Source of the DNA: Moniliella sp. 'wahieum' | Lineage: Eukaryota; Basidiomycota; Moniliellomycetes; Moniliellales; Moniliellaceae | Assembly (NCBI GenBank): GCA_003971905.1 | Contig: RSEE01000137.1 | Span: 1 to 64,000, forward strand | Reading direction: 5' to 3' | DNA: 64,000 nt | In this document: positions 35,283-45,898 of the stretch, piece after piece | How the letters are laid out: the number at the start of each line of letters is the position of its first letter | How positions within the stretch are numbered: the stretch's first letter is position 1 | Notes under the pieces: generated by a model | What the model was told of the DNA's origin: nothing | What the model saw: the letters and a program-made list of their open reading frames with translations, nothing else | Databases searched by the model: none | Position numbers and translations under genes: made by a program

Positions 35283-36849
35283 TCAATCATTTTCGGCGAT
35301 CAACAAGGCGACCAAGACGAGCACAATGGTGGTAGGTGTAGCCAAGATGGTGTAGGCCACAAAGATGGTACGCGAGATCAACCGTTCCACACCACCTTGA
35401 CCTTGGCCACCATGCTTGGCCGCGGTCTGGGTTGTGATCTGGGCGAGGGTGAGCGCCGGAGGCGAACCAACAATCAGACATGCCGATGCCAAAAACACCG
35501 GATCGTCCATCACGTTGTTGTGCGTCATAATCGCCAGGTAGGCCATCACGGGAATCAACACTAACGGACACACCACCATCCGAGCCCCAATCGCCGCCGC
35601 AATAGTCCGGGTAGATTCGGACAGTCCGGCAACGTAGCGTTCTTGCCCTTGGACTTGCATTTGCATTTGCTCGTTCCCCGTCGGATCAGCCGACGGCCCA
35701 GAGCATGGCTTGCCCCCCCCGCGTCGCCTTCTTCGCTATCGACGTACGTGGCGGACGTGACGCTTCCGGAGCGGGAGGACGATGCGGTAGGCACAGTCAG
35801 GTGACCCTCGGCCGACGGCGCAACGTGGGGCGGTGAAGGGGGGGAAGCAGGCTGCGGGGAGGCGCGGGGGAAGGGCAGGACGGGGATCGACAAAGTACGC
35901 GCCTAGCGCAACCAGAGTCAGGGGGATGGAACATGCACCACATTGGTCCAGTGCACCACGCAACGGGCCCATGCCCACCAACACCGTTGTACCGGCGGCA
36001 CGAGCGCGACGGCAAGCGAAAGAATCGCAGCCCACAGCGGCGCCGTCATGAACCGGTGCACGGCGAGAAGCGGTTGGAGCACAAAGCGGCGCAGCAAGGC
36101 AGGGCGCGGTGGAGGTACGGCTACCACGGCCGTGTGATCCAACGGCGACGCGGACCGGGGCGATAGGTCATGCTCATGCTCATGGTTATGGTTATGGTTA
36201 TGCTCTCGGTCATCGTCGCTGTCTTGCGGGGAGTTGGGGAAGGAGACGGCCCAGCGTGGCGGGCGTGCGGGGGCCTGTTCAGCGTCGCGCGGAGTTTGGG
36301 CCAAGGAGGAGCCAGCCGAAGCGAGCAGGTGGGCTCCGAGGGACCAGCGGACAAACATGCCCAAGGTGGAAGAGGACGAGGTGAGTGCGCGACCGAGCAT
36401 GGCGTCCGGGTCGTCGGCCGGTTCGCCCGGCTCTTCCCACCGGAGCAAAGGCACAGTCACCACCAGACTGCATCAGCGCCACAGGAGCGAGTTGGAGTTG
36501 GGCGTGATGGCTACTGCGATGGCATAGCGCGTGTGGGCAGCACTGATGCGAGCCAGTTTGGCCAGCACCAGTGCGCCCAGGAGCGAGACGAGCTCGACCA
36601 GGATAAACCCGATGGGCACAATGGCGAGCTCGATGAGCCGGTGCGCATTGAGACTAAGGCGACCTTGCTGAAGAGCAGGGCGGGGGTAAAGATGCTGACG
36701 TTGATCTTGTTGAGCTTGGTGGTGGTGGCCTTGTCGAGGATGCCGCGACGGGCGAGGAGGTAGCCGACAAAGCTCACCAGGATCACCTCGCAGATGCTGG
36801 CGGCAGTGACGCGCACGAGCTCGGCGATGGGGTCGCCGTGCTTGCCCAT
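35283..36849 (-). CDS. PIN-like (auxin efflux carrier family) membrane transporter, frame-disrupted
   Basis: The start MGKHGDPIAELV (36849) runs into SICEVILVSFVGYLLARRGI, then NKINVSIFTPALLFSKVALSL, the hallmark of the Mem_trans family. Further helices follow, and AIAVAITPNSNSL precedes the fungal-type ALMQSL block. The C-terminal half has IGARMVVCPLVLIPVMAYLA, FLASACLIVGSPPALTLAQI and TIFVAYTILATPTTIVLVLV, ending LLIAEND. The central cytosolic loop is long and holds His/Asn/Glu repeats (HNHNHNHEHEHD, near 36190). Fungal relatives (Ecm3/YNL095C-like) sit in the ER or plasma membrane, and their substrates are unclear; auxin transport should not be assumed. Breaks occur near 36650, 36480, 36400 and 35650. 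A 24-G run lies only 11 bp upstream of the ATG. Confidence 0.85.
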
Positions 36850-36860
36850 TGGACGGCAGC

Positions 36861-36884
36861 GGGGGGGGGGGGGGGGGGGGGGGG
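36861..36884. repeat. G24 homopolymer (C24 on the coding strand of the PIN-like gene)
   Basis: Twenty-four consecutive G residues lie 11 bp upstream of the PIN-like start codon, so the transcript leader would carry a C24 tract. Its real length cannot be trusted if the assembly is error-prone. Confidence 0.85.
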
Positions 36885-38743
36885 CAAAGGAGGAGGTGGT
36901 GGTACGAGGAAAGGGACGGTGGCGGCAAGCCCACCCGCAAGGACGGCAGGGCGGTGCGCGGTGCTGAGGGTGCGTGTGGACGGTGTGCTTCGACGGGCCG
37001 CGCAGCGCAGCGCGCAAGGCACAAGGCCAGACTACACGAGATCAGACACACACGGCAAGGCGAAACAGCCGTCACGCGGGCGTCAGAAGAACCGCGGCTG
37101 TGCTGTGTGTGCGGTGCTGTGCGCGCACAGCGGGTGCCCTGCGCTGGCTTGCGTTGGCGGCACGCTCGCGGCCCCAGGCCTTGGCACCGCCACCGCCCCA
37201 GCACCGTCCGTCTGCCGCCACCGGAAACGCCGCCCAGAGGAGCGCACGTGCGCTATGCGCTGCCTTGCCACTAGCACACCAGTCAATGCACCAGGATGCA
37301 CCCCATCCCCCACGGATTGGATGAAACAATGGATGAGGCAATGGTGCGATTCGGGCCGAGCGACAGACGGATGATCAACGGTACTGTTGGCGACCAAGCA
37401 GGATTCAAGATTCAAGATTCAGCAAGAATCAGCGCTCAGCATCGACGACGCACCTCGCAGAGGGCAGAAGAATGACGTCAGTGAGTGGTACGACACTGGC
37501 TGCGTGCGACCAGTGGAGCCCACCCCGATTGCGGCACAGGGCCACTGGGGGCCACGGCACAGCGTGCTCGGCGGGCGTGTGGACGGGCACGGGGGCAGCG
37601 GGGCGCTTATCGCCCCTGGCGCTCTGGGCTGGTGCGGCGGCGTGCTGAAGGAGACCACGCGCGGGTTGTCCCGGCCTGTGCCAGACACGCCGCGGGGGCT
37701 CACTCTCAGATCTCATGTGCTCTCAGTCTATCCGCACCCACCCGCGCCTCCCCCTGGCCACACCAGACATGGCCTCAGTAACGTACTATTAACACTCCTC
37801 TGGGGAACGAAAAAGGTACAGCCCCAACACAATCAACCCAATCAACACGTGTGTGTGAGGATGGGTTGGGGAGCAAGCGTTGAGCAACGCAGTACAGACC
37901 AACCATATCCACGCCAACAGTAGGGAAGCACCACAGCCTCCTTTCCCCTATTATATACCTGCATCAGGCCACCAGGTCCTCTGCCCCTCTCTCACATGTC
38001 ACACCACCGCCCGCCTCAAGCCTCAGGGACCTGAGGAACACCCAATTCCCGTTCAACGTCCCCTATGGGACAGGTCGGTGGGATGGATGTGCTTGGTCGA
38101 CTAAGTTTTGTTGATTGCGACCACATCAACATCACGACCCTCCAGGTCTCCGCGGTTAGCTTCCGCGGTTAGGCCTTGGCCCGTATTGGCTACGCCCATC
38201 CATTCGTCCCGCGGACACAACAGAGAGAGAGATCCAACCCCCGAAAGGGACTGGCACCTTAGTTGGCGTGCACGGCTGGGCTACGAAGCTGATCTGTCCC
38301 TCCTTTCCACCTTGCAGCCAGCTCATATTCATTCTGCACCCGACACACATTGACCGCGGACCGCGCTCTCTCGTATACGTCTTCGCCCACAAATACTGTC
38401 CACACCAGCGACCTCACTACGACTCGCTCGCTGGCCTCGATTCTGGCAGGGTACAACCTGCAATGGCTCGGTTCGTCAGGTGTGTGCAGCGTCCATGTGT
38501 TGTGATATGTGACAGGGCGCGGGAAAGCAGCTCCACATCGCAGAACAAGAGAGACGCTATCAGCACACCCAAATGCAACCGGGATGGGCGGGATGGGGTA
38601 CGTTTCGTACAGTGCGCATGCGCATCCATCTACCGCTGTCCTTGCCCCATATGGTCTGCAGCGGTGAGGGGGCAGGAGGGACAAGAAGGGGGGGTTGGAC
38701 AGGTTGGACAGAGGATAGAGGCCGAAGCTGAGGTAGCTGCAGA
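36885..38743. other. Intergenic region between PIN-like carrier and HDA1
   Basis: Nothing recognisable as a gene. It contains a CAGATCTC motif at 37706, a short ATTCAAG repeat (37405-37425) and the 3' flank of the deacetylase. Minus-strand reading frames do continue from the deacetylase C-terminus to 38259, but the sequence loses protein-like character after about 38740. Confidence 0.45.
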
Positions 38744-41739
38744 TCAGGCCGACCGCTGGCTTGCCGTTGCCGTTTTCGTTCGTGGTGGTAGTGGCGGTAG
38801 TGGTGGTGGGGGTATCGTCGTCCCATCCGAGCTGGTCAGCAACAAACTGCATTGCGCCCTCGAGCTCCGTGGCGACCATGTCCAACGCGTCCGTCTCTGC
38901 GGAGCGGTGGAGGTATCCGAGGCGGGGGGCGAACGCGCGCTGGCGACGGTGGGTGTAGTACGGATGGAGGTGAGGGAGGAGAACGAGGGTGTGGTTGGCA
39001 TAAAAGGATTTGAGCGTGTCAGCCTCAGATGACGGCATAGGCAAGTCGCCCATACCGGCAAACTGAACCACTGCACGTACCCGCTCTGTACCGCGCGCAG
39101 CCAATACGCCAAGAACCGCATTCGCTCCCACTCCCACCGCCCACCATCACACACGGCACAGACGCCGGGAGGATCGAGACGCACGTGTCGTACGCTGCGA
39201 TGGCAGCGAGCGTGATGGCGTCCTGTACGGACGCTGGCACGGGGTGCGACGGGGCTGAGTGCGAGCCCGAGCCCGAGCCCGAGGACGAGTCGGACGACGG
39301 GCGTGACGCCAGTGCAGCCACCTCGCTCGCCAGCCCCGAGTAACCCGTGTGGGTAGACGCGCGCGGTCCAAGTGCCGACAACTGCGGCCGCACCAAAGCA
39401 CACACATCCACCACTGCCACGCTGTGCGCCTGAGCCCACGCATGGAGCGCGACGTATCCCCCTCCAGCGCCGGCGGGTCGTCCCGCCGTCCGGCACGGCG
39501 TAGTTTGACCGCGCAAACGTCTCGGCTGTACTTTCGTCCACATCGGCCGTTTCACGTACCCCAACTACACGTCCATTGCTCCAGTACCCCGTGCGCGACA
39601 GCGGCGTTCCACCTTCCCGCCCGTTTCGGGCTGCTGTGGTGCACGCCCGTATCGTGCACAAATAACATCACGGCGCGGTAGCCGCTGTGCGCTGACTTTG
39701 CCTGCTTTGGATTCGGTTGCGAAGCATGGGCATCGGCAGGGGTGTGCCCACGCCCGAACCACACGGCTCGGCAGGCAGTCCTGTCCCCGTAGTGTAGATG
39801 TCCCATGGCACCAGAGCATGCACCAACGGCGCAGGCCGAAGCATCCTTGCCCGTACTTCTTCCCCTCTACTGCCGGCACGGGCCAGAAGGTGGACTGGGC
39901 CCAGGAGGGACCCCAACTCGTACTCGTACTTGACCCGGGCGTGGGCACAGAAGGTTGTGCGTCCGGCCCAGACCGCGTCGCAGCTTCAGCTCCAGCTTGG
40001 ACTTGGGCTTGGGCTTGGGCTTGGGCTGGGGCTTCAGCGTGCGCGGCGGGCGGGGCAAACGCGTCGGACGCAATCATATAAGGTGGGCGTTCGGGAAAAG
40101 TGAGGGGTGTGAGACCAAACTTGTCCCAGTAGACGTACTCGCGCCAGAGGCGGAGCAGTTCGGCCTTGCTCGCCCGTGCTGTCGCGGCCTCGTCGCGCAT
40201 CCACGAAGGAAAAGCGGGGTACGGACGGCGGTCCAGGTCGATACGGCGTCGTTTCGCGCGGCGGGGGAGGGGTCCTTCGCCGTCCGAGGCAGAGTTGGCT
40301 TCTTCCTCGGACCAGGCAGGGTGGATCTCTTCGCCTTCGCTCTCGGGCGCTGGGAGGCCGTCGTCTGCATCGGCAAGGCTGGACCAGAATCGCGACTGGA
40401 CCGTGCGTACTTTGCTGCACGTGCGTCGGACACTGGCACAGGCCACCGTGCCCTGTGGCAAGGGCGGTGGAGCCTCGCCGAGCAAGACGCGAGTCACAGC
40501 CAAGGCCGAAGGCGCGATCGAGTCCACGTTGTACCCGCCTTCTAACGCGACGACCAACCGACCCCCAGCGAGCTGCGCAAGTCGCGCAGTCATATGCGCA
40601 TACCCCGTCGGCGAAACTAAGTTCAACCCGAGCGGATCGCCTTGCGCCGCATCAAATCCCGCACTGATAATCACCAGTTCCGGCGCGTACTCGCGCGCAA
40701 TCGGCATAACACGTATCGAACGCATGGAGGTAATCTCCATCGCCCATGCCCGTCGTAGGCCAGGGTATGTTGACGCTAAACCCGTCCGGCGCCAGCGCCA
40801 ACACTCTCAATCGACCCAAATGGCCCTCCGGGGTAGAAACTTGCCATCGTCGTACCGGTGCAGCGATACGTACAGCACCGACGCATCCGCATTGAACATG
40901 GCTTGTGTGCCGTTGCCGTGGTGCACGTCCCTAGTTTGCGTTTCGTTCGGCGGTTGGGGCGCGTCAGCGCTCGGTTCTAAGGCACGCATAGCATAGCATA
41001 GCATAGCATAGCATGGAGGAAACGAGTAGCAGAAGGAGGGGGGGGGGGACGTACCAGTCAACATCATCACACGCGCTTTACTTGCGTGTCGCCCTCGGTG
41101 TACTTGTCCTGCATGGCGCGCGTCGCAATGGCCACATTGTTGAAGAGGCAGAACCCCATGGAGCGGTTAGGTTCCGCATGTGACCCGGCGGGCGGATGAC
41201 AGCCAGGCCATTGCGAATGTCGCGGCGGACGACGGCGTCGCACATTTCAATCAAGCTGCCGGCGGCAAAGCGGGCACAGAGCGCACTGTACTCGTTGAGG
41301 TACAAACTACTTTCCCCTCGAGCAACGCACTGTTCTCCCGTAACGTCTCGATGGGGAGGACGCACTGTTGTACACGCCGTTCACCACAGCGTCCGTGTGC
41401 ACACGCCGGATCTCTGCCCGCCGCGCCTCGCGCGACCGCACACGCACATCTGCGCCACGTACCCGACGTCTTGAGCAGATGGAAGATGTGCGCAATGCGA
41501 CGCGGCGCCTCGGGATGGTCCTCGGCAGGGTGCTTGTGGAGCAGCATGAGGCTGTTGTACACCAGCCCCGTCGCGGCGGGGCCGGCGGGCGCAACGGGCG
41601 CAAAGGGCGGGCACGGGCGTGCGGGTGGGCCTTCGGGCACTTGTTCCCCTTGTGGTGGTGGTGGTGGGGGCGGTGGGGGCGTGGCCACGACGGCGGTGGG
41701 AGTGGAGGTGTCGGGCGTGGGCTGGACGGCGCTGGCCAT
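38744..41739 (-). CDS. HDA1: Class II histone deacetylase with C-terminal Arb2-like domain (Hda1), frame-disrupted
   Basis: This Zn-dependent enzyme removes acetyl groups from histone tails in a corepressor complex. The start [14 protein letters not shown] precedes [20 protein letters not shown], the class II opening. Then come [84 protein letters not shown] and [14 protein letters not shown] 124-nt intron (40931-41054) interrupts the metal-site DWDVHH motif. A missing C in PPGH(H), near 41180, and a missing G near 41058 are single-base breaks of that core. After an acidic linker with [18 protein letters not shown], the C-terminal part (about 40000-38744) resembles the Arb2 domain of Hda1 and Clr3: [29 protein letters not shown] and [11 protein letters not shown]. 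Other breaks lie near 40760 and 39550. Confidence 0.9.
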
Positions 41740-42489
41740 GGCGGTGCGGCTGCTGTGCGCGTCGGCGATGGATCCAGCGGTGGTGGTGTGGGGCTGCGGA
41801 ATGAGCGGGAAGAAGGAGAGACGCGAGCAGGTCACGTGACCCGCACAGGCCGTACGCGCAGACAGAAAGATATGGGAAGGTGCTGGGTTCGATCCGGGGT
41901 GGGGCCGATTCTTTTTTGGGGGGGGATTCCGCGGCGCCCGACAAGGGCATGCGCGGCACACTGGCACTGGGTAACGTTTACCGTTGTCTAGAATGCAATC
42001 AATATTCAATCCTCCATCCACGGCCTGCTCGCAGGGGTGCTACAGCATGGCGGAGGGGGGTTAGTGCTGCTGTCGCCTCCACGTGCCCTCGCCGCCTGGC
42101 ACGGCGCAGGCGAGCACGGGAGCGAGCGCGAGCAACCGGGCAGAGTGCGCCCGTGCAGGGACAGACGCCTCGCGAGAGGCACTCGCGACATGGGCTGCCC
42201 CCGGCGGCTGTGCTCGCTCTGCCGCTGCCGGCCGGGCGAGCGAGACCGCGGGCACACAGCCCGCGCGCCACACCTCCGCCAGCAGCCCCCGCCGCCCGCC
42301 ACACGGGCCTGCGCCGGCTCCTGCCCGCACACAGCCCCTGCGCCCGGCTGATCCATGCGGCGCCCTGCTTCGCCGCCCCGCCCCCCCGTGCCCCCCCCCC
42401 CCCGCTCAGCCATCTCATCGATCATCGCCCCTCGGCCCTAAGGCCTAAGGCCTCCGGGCATCCAGCCACCACCACCACCACCATCCGCC
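41740..42489. other. Divergent promoter region, HDA1 / alpha-beta hydrolase
   Basis: About 750 bp between divergently transcribed genes. It includes CACGTGAC at 41833, an E-box-like palindrome, and a CATCGATCATC motif at 42416. No coding signal is convincing. Confidence 0.45.
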
Positions 42490-44256
42490 ATGCCCTTCCC
42501 CCGGGTGCACCCGCGGCCCCGCCGTCACGCGAGCGACCTGCCCAGCACCGAGAAGCTCTCCCCGAGCGCCTCCTCCACTCGAGCCCCGGCAGCTTGGACC
42601 GCGACCGCTACCCGCCCTCGTCCCCGTCCCTGCGCCCCCCCTGCCGCCCGCCGTGCCTCTGCCTCCCGCCGCAAACGCATCGTCCTCTTTGCCGCCCTCA
42701 CCGCCACCGCCATTGCCCTCGCCATTGCCCTTGGCGTCGGCCTCGCGTCGGCCTCTCCTCCCACTCCCACCACCCACGGCTCTGACGAGGGCGGTTCCAG
42801 CCCCACCCGCAGCCTGCCCCGCCCCGCCTGGCGCTACTTTCCTCCGCTTCCGCGCCTGTCCCAATATCACCCAGGCCACTGTGCCCCTCATGCACTCCTC
42901 CCTCTGGGCCGACCTGACCCTGCGTCCGACGCACTACCACCACCACGCCCAGTACGGCCACTACCGCCGTGGTCGTGCAGCATGGCATTGGGCGCAACTT
43001 CCAAGTGGCCTTTGCTGCGCTGGCCCCCGTGCTAGATCTGGCCCAGAGCACCGTGCTCGTTGCGCCGAACTTTTACTACCCGACCGATGTGCCGCGCGTG
43101 CTGCGCAATGGCAGTTACTCCAACTGGTTCAATGCGTCGCAAACGCTAGCATGGGACAAGTTTGCGTCGTGGGTGGGTGGGTCGGACCCCGTGGCGCCCA
43201 ACAAATCAGTAGCTGCGTCGTCAGCTACCGTTGGACAAGGCGTGGCATGCAGCACGTACGATGTCCACGATCGTCTGTTTGCCTTGTTTACCAACACGAC
43301 GCTCTACCCGCACATGGAACGCATCATCTTTGCTGGTCACTCGGGCGGTGCGGCACTCATGAGCCGTTACGCGCCATGGTCAGTTCCGACCCGCCGGCTG
43401 GATCGAACCTTACCCTCCGCTTTGTCCAGGCCAACACGCCCAACTTTGCCTACTGGACTCCCGAGCGGCCCAACGCGACCCACACCCAAAAGTGCGCCGG
43501 GTGGAACGATTGGAATTACGGGTTGGAAGGCACAAAGTCGCGCTACGTCGCGGCCAAGTTCACCTCGTCGGTGCGCGACATGTTTCGGTACGTTTACGCT
43601 CGTCCTGTTCTGGTTCCGTTTTTCCGTTTTTTCTCTTTTTTTCTTTTTTTTGGTTTGTGGGTTGGCTGGTGGGAAGCAAGGAGAGAAGGATACTGACTAA
43701 GGACGCGTCCATGCCCCCTAATCTGCTGTACGTTTCGCCAGACGGTACGTTGCGCGGACATAATTGAGTTGCAAGGCAACATGGACACGCGTCGGTGGTT
43801 CCCCGTGGGGGACTACGGGTGCCAAGTGGAAGCGCAAGGCGGGAACAACCGACGGGACCGAAACTACGCATGGTGGGTTACAAGAACCTCTTGTCTGGAT
43901 CCCATTCAACGTGACACAGTTCCCATTTTATAGTGAGATGCGCGCGCTGCTCCCGTCCCGCAGCGTACTGGATAACTCTACCCTGCCTGTGGGCGCAGCG
44001 TCGAACCAGACGGACGGGTACACCTATACGGCCGGTACGGCGCATGCGGACGTCGCTGCGGACGCACATGTGTTCCGACACAGGTTCTGTGTCGTACCCG
44101 ACGTAGGACACATTGCTCCTCCTCATGTGGAACTCGTCCTGTGGCGTACAGGCGTTTGCCAACGCAGGTGTCCCGCCCAGTACGCCGTTTGCTGATTTGC
44201 CCCCGCTCCAGCCGAGTCAGTACCATGGTCCCAAGCCTAAGGCGTCGGACGATTAG
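42490..44256 (+). CDS. Type II membrane-anchored alpha/beta hydrolase, frame-disrupted
   Basis: The N-terminus has a basic cytosolic head (ARRASASRRKR) followed by one hydrophobic helix, IVLFAALTATAIALAIALGV, so the enzyme is probably luminal or extracellular and tethered. The catalytic domain contains VVQHGIGRNFQVAFAALAPV and TVLVAPNFYYPTDVP, and the nucleophile elbow GHSGGAALM at about 43336. YVAAKFTSSVRDMF precedes a 154-nt intron (43588-43741). The last block includes CVVPDVGH near 44100, a likely catalytic His. After a one-base shift comes MWNSSCGVQAFANAGVPPST, ending in PKPKASDD before TAG (44254-44256). Several N-x-S/T sites support passage through the secretory pathway. Substrate unknown; I see no close named family. 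Breaks lie near 42830, 42960, 43385, 43770 and 44110. Confidence 0.75.
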
Positions 44257-45898
44257 GTCCCGCATTGCGTCCCGCCCGCCTCAGCCGGGCTAGGTCCTGT
44301 AATGAATGCCTGGCTGGATAGGGGGGGAACGAAAAAGAACGAAAGAAAAAAGAGAAAATGTTTTCCAGGTTCCCGTGGACGCGGTGCCCGATGGGCCACC
44401 GGGTTGGGGGTGGGGGGTTGGGTTGTGGGGTTTCTGGTTTGGTTGGTTGGTCGGGTTTCGTTTCTGTGGAATGTGCGCCTCAACGTCCCTGTCTAGCCCG
44501 TCCCGACCCCCCCAATCCAACACAATCCAACACAACACAATCCAACCCAACAATCCAACCACCTAACACAATCCACCCAACCTAACACAATCCAACCCAA
44601 CCTGACACGATCCAACCCAAGCCAACCCAACACAACACAACACAGGCCAGAGTTGCATCGTGTCTCTCCTCCCATGGTCCCATGATCCCTGCCCATATCC
44701 ATGCCATGATCTCATGATCTCATGATGATCATGGCCATGGCTATTATGCACTGCCAACACGCACTCTGTATCTCTCTTTCCTTTATTTGGTTGTGTACCT
44801 GTTCCTGTTCGCCGTGGACTTTGTTTTTTTCATGTTTTCATGTGCCTCAGCGCTCACCTTAGCCTAAGCGCTCAGCCTAAGCCCTCTGTGGTCGACCCTG
44901 TCCTGACCGATCCAGTCACTGTGACTGGGACTGGCGACTGGTGATTGGTGACTGGTACCTTTCTTTCTGGGCTCGAGGGGTGCTATGGTAGACGTTCGGA
45001 CGGTTTCTTATTCCCTGCTCTCCTTTCCTTCCTCCTTGCTTTCCTGTGTTTTGCTTTGCTTCTGTGCTTTGTTTGCTCGCAGCGTCGATGGCGTCCCTCT
45101 TCTCACTATGCATCCTCCTGGCCTTGGTAGCTGTAGGTGTAGGTGGCGTGTGGTGGTGTGGGATGGTGTGCATGGTGTAGACAGTGTGGAGGCTGCCACG
45201 TTTTCCCTAGACGCCCTTGTGCACCACAGATCAATCATGTCTTTCTCTCTCTCTCTCCTCTCTTTTCTCCTGGCGTCCTGAGCCTGCATTCACCACAGGC
45301 CAGTAACCCGACCGACACGGGAACACCCCCATCCTTCGCAAACCTCACATTCATGGCACCGCTGTGTGCAGTGGCGAGACAAAGAGCTCGCACGGCGGCG
45401 ACGGATGAATTGAAGCTGCACGATCAACGACATTCTTGCACGCGTGTGTGGGGGTGTACGGAGTACTGCTGGGTGGCTCGCGACCGAGGACAAAACAGAC
45501 AAAAAGCGAGCAGCAGCTGATGGGGTGGGGTGTATTCCGCGTCTTCTTGGTGTCTTGCGGCGACCTGCGTCTGAGACCCAAGTGTGACATGTGACTGGTC
45601 ACTCTCAGGGGGGATGGCAATCACATTCACCACCTGGGTGGACCACCCAGCCACGCGCTGGACAGCACAGAAGTTTTCCAGAGCAACAGAAGACACACCC
45701 AGTCGGGGGCCGCCGACGAGTGTCCTGGCCAGAGGGACACTGGATTGAGTATTGAGCGCAGCCAGGCACTCTCCTATACTCTCCTCTCCTCTCTGGACGA
45801 TTCAGGGGCGGGAGAGCATCCTATTATGGGCTGCCCCACCCGACCACAGCGGCGCACCCGCACGGGGCAGTGTGTGGCGCAGCCCCCGCCCTTGGCCC
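44257..45898. other. Intergenic region between the hydrolase and the large coiled-coil gene
   Basis: No gene is recognised. It holds the AATCCAACACAAC array listed separately, a CATGATCTCATGATCTCATGATGATCATGG tract (44701-44732) and pyrimidine-rich sequence around 45000-45080 and 45240-45275. Confidence 0.45.
44514..44645 (+). repeat. AATCCAACACAAC-type array
   Basis: About 130 bp of imperfect 10-15-bp units (CAATCCAACCCAAC, CACAACACAATCC) in the 3' flank of the hydrolase gene. Non-coding. Confidence 0.85.

Noticed and set aside
41884-41925. GGTTCGATCC followed by a T-run, considered as a tRNA T-arm and Pol III terminator
   Set aside because: The flanking bases do not pair into a T-stem, and no A-box or acceptor partner is found upstream.
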